Of a DNA stretch of 13,018 nucleotides, positions 8,583-13,018 are shown in pieces. The DNA is from Cokeromyces recurvatus. Its lineage: Eukaryota; Mucoromycota; Mucoromycetes; Mucorales; Mucoraceae. Made by a program: the position numbers and the translations under genes. Location of the stretch: positions 1-13,018 of the forward strand of contig NW_026251447.1 of the NCBI RefSeq assembly GCF_025118155.1. Direction: 5' to 3'. Below the pieces are notes generated by a model. The model searched no databases. It was not told the DNA's origin and saw only the letters and a program-made list of their open reading frames with translations. Numbering within the stretch: the stretch's first letter is position 1; every line of letters starts with the position of its first letter.

Positions 8583-10635
8583 GCTGTTGTTGCAGTGCTA
8601 AATCCACTAATTTTGTGAAATTTTGCAGATCGCGCATCGTTGGTATTCTTCCTACCATCATCCTCACATCTTCAAGGGTCCTTTTAAATTGTAAACGTGA
8701 TGATTCTGCTATATCCAGTCGAGGTGACTCAAAATCAACAACATGTGTAAGTGCTGCAAAGATAGCCGAGAATGTGGATAAAGCAAATGTATACATAAGA
8801 CGAGGTTGTTGAACCGTTAAGGATACTAATTGTGTAATTGTATTTGCCAAGGCTGTCCTTCTAGCCCTTTGCACTTCTTCATTCTGAAACCGACAACACA
8901 TGACCAATGACAGTTCTAAATCATATCCAACCAAATGCAAATTAGTTACTATAGATGTCGTTGGTATTATCCCTCCAGGGCTCCAATGTAAATCAGCCGG
9001 TAATCGTTCACGCCACTGATATAAGGATTCTAAAAACTGAATCATTTTATGTTCTTCTGTCATTGTCCAAGTCGATGTCCTTTCATACGCAAAGAAATTT
9101 AAGATCTTTTCTAAAAGTAATGTAAGACGACAAAGCTGGTTAAAGCCTTCAAGTGTCAAACGTTCAACGGGGGAATCCTCAGGTAAAGGATTAGGAAGAT
9201 CTAGAGCGATATCATTTGATTTCAACATTTGAGGTCGTTCCATTGTACAACTTTCGAGTTTATCCATAACGAAACAAGTCCATAAGACGCGTTTACGAAG
9301 TTCGATATCGCATTGAGACATCTGACTACTGTAGTTGGCTGTGTGAAGACCTAATTCGAAACACATACGTATTGCCATTCCTGTATACATCCAACAACGA
9401 CTTCGAGCAGGTCGATCACAATCATAAAGGGCCAAATAAATTAATGCAATAACGGTACTAAGTCGAGGCTCATCAAGAAAGTCATCAAGCAGATGACGAG
9501 CTCGATAATAAAAAAGATCACCCTGTGTTGAAGGATTATCAGGATCAGATCGAAATACAGTAAGATGGTTAACATGTTTTGAAGCATGTGCATACATAAC
9601 ATTGAGGAGAAGAGGTGTAATAAGAGGTCCCTTTGATTTGAGTTGATTATAGAACATGGTACGAGTTAAGATAGGTAATGTGTGTTGATGGCATTCGTCA
9701 AAAAAGACACTAATAAGATACTCTTGAGTGGGGCGAGAAGGCATTTCGATAGAAGCATTATAATGAGTTGGTAATGGAGGTTCTGGTGTCCAACGTACAA
9801 ATTCACCATAACTATGCCAAGGTGTAATTGATTCATTAGCAATTTTAGAAGTTGTATCTTGATTTAAAGTAAGACAAACGAGACCATTTGTTAACTGTTC
9901 AATCATTTTATCAGGTCTTGTTGCAGGTTGATGTGATGATGAATGATTATTATTATTAGTTTGATTAGATGATGACATTGTATTATGACTATTAAATAAA
10001 TGATTCGATTTGTTATTAGACTCTATAATTGTATGTACTTTCTTAGTTTGTTGTTGTTGCTGCTGTTGCTTTAATTGAAGACTATCGCCAATATCTTGAA
10101 AATAAGAGTCTGATATAATTGCTGAAGATGAAGATGATTCTATTGGATCTAATCTTATATATGTTTCATCTGGATTCTTTAAATACATGCATTTACGTCT
10201 TCTTGCTAAAATTGTTAATAAAAAAAATTGCATAAATTTCAGTAACCATTTTTTTTATTTTATTTTATTTTATTACCTTTACACTAAAACACAAAATAAG
10301 TCAATAAAGAAAAATAAATGAAAATAGTCATTATATTTTAACATACCTGCATACATGGTTGCTTTCCATCGCACTATAAAAAGTGGAGTTATATAAGTCT
10401 TAATTTTTTTTTTTTTTTTTTTTTGTAATGCTAATTGTTTAAATTTACTTTGATTTTTTTCATTCGACAAGGATGACATGCTCTTCCAACTTTAAGACGT
10501 TTATGTCTACTGTCATCTATTCAATATTCAATCAATAAAAAAGATCATTAAATACAAAAAAAGGCCATAATTAAGAATGTTCACATAGTAATTATGTTGA
10601 TTACCTCGTATAGGTAGTTCAAGTGTAGCAAACAT
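8134..10635 (-). CDS. Zn2Cys6 fungal-specific transcription factor
   Basis: Minus-strand exons in order: 10635-10605, 10516-10449, 10373-10347, 10283-10277, 10205-8134; 734 aa. Splicing builds a perfect binuclear zinc cluster: Cys24-x2-Cys27-x6-Cys34-x5-Cys40-x2-Cys43-x6-Cys50, with the usual CDGKQPC core and basic flanks (HKRLKVGRACHPC). Cys43, Lys44 and the first base of Ala45 come from a 7-nt exon, TGTAAAG. Residues about 200-450 match the fungal_trans regulatory domain: EYLISVFFDECHQHTLPIL, RARHLLDDFLDEPRLSTV, YTGMAIRMCFELGLH, ELRKRVLWTCFVMDKLESC, ERPQML. The C-terminal part carries 25 Gln (583-607), nine Asn (623-631) and an Ala-rich stretch (687-696), plausible activation-domain sequence. 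Such proteins act in the nucleus and bind CGG-containing sites; the target pathway cannot be read from sequence. Start: MFATLELPIR. An in-frame Met at 10710 would add 25 hydrophobic residues and is less likely. Confidence 0.92.
8518..8592 (-). repeat. CAG/CAA repeat encoding 25 glutamines
   Basis: 75 nt of CAA and CAG codons within the transcription factor. A block of CAG and a block of CAA adjoin, with a few interruptions at the ends. Its length probably differs among strains. A nine-codon AAT repeat (8446-8472) follows it in the same exon. Confidence 0.97.
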
Positions 10636-11472
10636 TATAATAGAATAAAGATATATCAAAAATAATGACTTAAAATTAACAAAAAAAGAAAGAAAGAAAA
10701 TATGTGACAAAGATACTTTGAAAAAAAAAAAAAAATTAAAAGTTTTAGATATTTCTGATTTCTATTTTTTTGGGGGAGTTTTTTTCGTAGTCCAGCAAGA
10801 AAAAAAAAAAAAAAAAAAAAAAAGCAAGATCTAGAGCGATTATTTCACAATTATCAAATTATTTGAAAATAAAGACTCATTATATTAATTGATGATGTTA
10901 ATCTCAATAGAATTATTTTATTATTAAAGAATTCAATTTTGACTTTATATGAATACAGTTTTTTCTTTTCTTTTTTCTAACGACAAATAGCACGGATTTT
11001 TAATTTTTTTTGACTTGAGATCCAGTTAAATTTGCAATTTGATAATGAAGGTTATCTTACATAATATAAAAATATTTAGTGCAATAATGTATGAGAGTGT
11101 AGTATCAATTACATACACAAAGATACTTTAATGGCTCAAATTATATTTAATTTTTATTTTTAATCATTGGAATATCAAAAGACCTTCATTCAAGTAGGTC
11201 TCAAAGAAAAAAAAAAGACAAAGATGTCAAAAATGTTCTTGATAGTTTTAACATTACGACATAATGAAGATGCTCAAGGAGAACTGCTTTACAGGCCTCA
11301 AGAATTCTTATGATCAAAGTATTTATATCCTCTAATGAATGATGCTTAATTTTGGACTTGGAATTGTTCATTAGAATTAGGTTCTGATAGAATATAGCCT
11401 TATTTTATGATCAAAGGATCAATCATCTCAGGAATGTAATAGATGAGGACATTATCCATTAACTATGTGAAA

Positions 11473-11748
11473 TTATTTCATACCTGACAAGGTATTCACA
11501 ATATCCATGGTAGTATCGACGATGAAGTATATATAATGGACACTTATAATTTCCCCCCTCCCTGGGAGGGACTGATAGTTGATCTCCAAGCGTTTTGTGT
11601 TTATTTTACCTCGACTACTTTTCTTCCTAGATTCCCTTATAACCACATATACAATACTAATAACAGGCATGGCTTCCTCCCTCAATACAAAATGTGAAAT
11701 AACCTTTGTTGAAGGAATTTCAACAATAGCAGGTTTATCACACCTAGA
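11473..11748 (-). other. Unidentified 91-codon open stretch, possible relic
   Basis: On the minus strand the frame is open from just after a TAG (11751-11749) to TAA, with 91 codons but no early ATG. The peptide is of mixed composition (for example KPAIVEIPSTKVISHFVLRE and KRLEINYQSLPGRGEI) rather than low complexity, unlike the chance frames elsewhere in the spacers. I recognise no family. It could be an exon fragment, a decayed coding sequence or chance. Confidence 0.2.
11556..11570. repeat. Perfect G/C inverted repeat
   Basis: CCCTCCC-T-GGGAGGG, with seven-base arms and a one-base centre, GC-rich within AT-rich DNA. It is directly preceded by three more C. Confidence 0.9.
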
Positions 11749-12362
11749 CTAGGCTTTTTGCGTGAAACATGTTAACGGTTATATTCTAACTTTATCTAGG
11801 AACACATAATTTTGCAGGTAACTCAATTCTTTTTGTGCCCACTCCTCTATCCAGATAGTACGCTTTTTTTTTCAAGCTGGGCTGCATTGTTTCTTACAAT
11901 AGATGGAACTCATAGAAATGCACTGTACTTGCTTCCCCTCCCCCCAAAAAAGCTCTATCTTAACTTTATATTATATTCTTTATAATATATCATTACACCT
12001 TAGGATAAACGCTTTTCTTACCTTAGAATTACTGTATTCCAGCTATTGTAATAGCTTTAATTATAACAATATATATTATGAATATATTTATATGTTGTGG
12101 TCTAACCCTCAATGATATGTCTACAATCTTTAACTTGGTTTAACACTAATAAACGATTTACTTTCATTTTATTAACATTAAAAACGATTACCAACTATTC
12201 CATAACAATAGAAAATAAAAGCTGTGTTGGAGATTGACTTTGCTTCTCTTTTTTATTATTTTAAAAGTATAATAACACTAATAAATGTGAAACACGTTCT
12301 CCTTTATTTTTTTTTTAAAAAAAAAAAAAAAAAGGGAAAAATAGTATAATTTTTATTTCATT

Positions 12363-12364
<2 letters not shown>

Positions 12365-12394
<30 letters not shown>
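12365..12394. repeat. TAA trinucleotide microsatellite, 10 units
   Basis: Ten perfect TAA copies, followed by AAG. Confidence 0.95.
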
Positions 12395-12396
<2 letters not shown>

Positions 12397-12442
12397 GTAT
12401 TGATGTATGCCTCTGCTAAAACACTTTAATTACGTGCTCACG

Positions 12443-12526
12443 ATATATACATATATATAGGACATATATACACATATATATAGAACATATATACATATAT
12501 ATAGAACATATATACACATATAGATC
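12443..12526. repeat. Tandem array of four TA-rich units of 19-23 bp
   Basis: Units at 12443-12463, 12464-12486, 12487-12507 and 12508-12526 share the form ATATATAC(AC)ATATATATAG-(A/G)AC. Units 1 and 3 are 21 bp, unit 2 carries an extra AC, and unit 4 is shortened and ends GATC. Confidence 0.85.
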
Positions 12527-12561
12527 ATGATAAATAGCTGAATGCAAATATTAATCTAATC

Positions 12562-12699
12562 CTAGTTAGGGATATGTTTGGTACCAAAATCCGACAATTT
12601 GTAGAAGCTATTGAAGAGGACATGATATGGATAAATGTGACTGGACAGTCGACTAACTTCCTCTAGCACTGAAGCGGACTCCAATACTAAAAAAAGCTT
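12562..12699 (-). mobile_element. Possible decayed piggyBac-type transposase fragment
   Basis: A 45-codon stretch between two TAG stops on the minus strand contains SVLEEVSRLSSHIYPYHVLF and then NSFYKLSDFGTKHIPN. The order (Val-Leu-x-Leu-type helix, short loop, VLF-N-x-FY, then a (K)LSDxGxK turn) recalls the part of piggyBac-family DDE transposases around the conserved DN(F/Y)(F/Y)(T/S)S motif. The catalytic Asp position would be lost here. The segment is GC-richer than its surroundings. No terminal repeats or TTAA target pair were identified. Weak, from pattern memory only. Confidence 0.22.
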
Positions 12700-12770
12700 C
12701 TATGCCACAGTCATAGTGGCACGGGCAACATGTATGAATCGTACCATCCATGTCTCTTAATAACTTACTA

Positions 12771-12802
12771 CAACTACTATGTAGTGACTACTATGTAGTT
12801 TG
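12771..12802. repeat. Repeated palindrome ACTACTATGTAGT
   Basis: Two direct copies of ACTACTATGTAGT (each a 5-bp stem with a TAT centre) separated by G, flanked by CA and TTG, so the whole 32-bp block is also nearly self-complementary. A separate small hairpin (TGCCAC..GTGGCA) lies at 12703-12721. Confidence 0.8.
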
Positions 12803-13018
12803 AACTAAAGAAAAGAAAAGAAAAAAAAAAAGGGAAAACAGATTGTCTCCTTATATAGAAAAATAAAATAAAAAGGTCACAACATTTATCATCGTTATTA
12901 ATTGTTATTGGCTACAATTTTTTTTTTTCATGCATAATAGTAATAAAAAAAAAGGGGGGGAGGGAAGAGATCATCAGCGTATATTATAGTTTTTTTTTCT
13001 TCACATTATACTATATAA

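Larger units (their letters stand above)
10636..13018. other. Long region without a supportable gene
   Basis: 2.4 kb upstream of the transcription factor gene. The first 200-300 bp should include its promoter and 5' UTR. The rest holds A runs (24 A at 10800-10823; A/T junctions near 12310-12333), TAA repeats, a 21-bp TA-rich tandem array, small inverted repeats, a G/A-rich stretch near 12950-12965 and two short open stretches described separately. No start codon plus splice-site combination gave a recognisable protein, and no tRNA arm sequences were found. Confidence 0.6.

Noticed and set aside
10279..10479. 66-codon minus-strand frame
   Set aside because: It is a frame-shifted reading of exon 2, an intron and exon 3 of the transcription factor.
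10636..10710. Alternative start of the Zn2Cys6 factor 25 codons upstream
   Set aside because: The extra residues are hydrophobic (IFFLSFFVNF) and A/T-rich, atypical before a zinc cluster; this looks like 5' UTR.
9196..10840. A 15-nt exact repeat, AAGATCTAGAGCGAT, at 9196-9210 and 10826-10840
   Set aside because: One copy is coding and the flanks are unrelated. One such match in 13 kb of biased sequence can arise by chance.
11903..12115. 70-codon plus-strand ORF
   Set aside because: Its composition is mostly Tyr, Leu, Ser, Asn from AT-rich DNA, with no recognisable motif or splice context.
12443..12526. CRISPR-like array of spaced repeats
   Set aside because: The units abut each other with no unique spacers, and the genome is eukaryotic.

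Overview
The window looks like nuclear DNA of a filamentous fungus, probably an early-diverging one (Mucoromycota, Mucorales-like). This is an inference from four things: very AT-rich intergenic DNA full of A/T homopolymers, many short introns (about 55-110 nt) with GTAAGT/GTAAAT-type donors and pyrimidine-rich TAG/AAG acceptors, AATAAA-type poly(A) signals, and a gene set of fungal Zn2Cys6 regulator, eukaryotic eL13 and YwrD-like gamma-glutamyltransferase. I see no prokaryotic operon structure, CRISPR, rRNA or tRNA.

Layout. 1-267 (+): 3' end of a cation (Na+/Ca2+-type) exchanger gene. 268-1861: 1.6 kb of low-complexity spacer. 1862-3663 (+): four-exon gene for a 523-aa acidic/basic nuclear-type protein with a NET/FAM199X-like segment. 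3960-6392 (+): ten-exon gamma-glutamyltransferase gene (585 aa), with exons as short as 19, 21 and 24 nt. 6661-7541 (-): ribosomal protein eL13 (RPL13), convergent with the previous gene; a fourth coding exon of only 9 nt restores a 211-aa protein. 8134-10635 (-): Zn2Cys6 fungal-specific transcription factor (734 aa). Its zinc cluster is assembled from five exons, one of them 7 nt long. 10636-13018: 2.4 kb without a supportable gene, holding simple repeats, small inverted repeats and two short open stretches that may be decayed transposon or gene remnants.

The genes do not form a pathway; they look like an ordinary fungal gene neighbourhood. The most informative result is gene structure. Single long open reading frames hide three microexon-bearing genes, and plain ORF calling would lose the whole DNA-binding domain of the transcription factor, the first quarter of the catalytic core of the transferase, and the true C-terminus of eL13. 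I found no convincing undescribed system. The best leads are the 7-nt zinc-cluster microexon, the terminal 9-nt RPL13 exon with its possible intron-retention isoform, and the NET/FAM199X-like protein.
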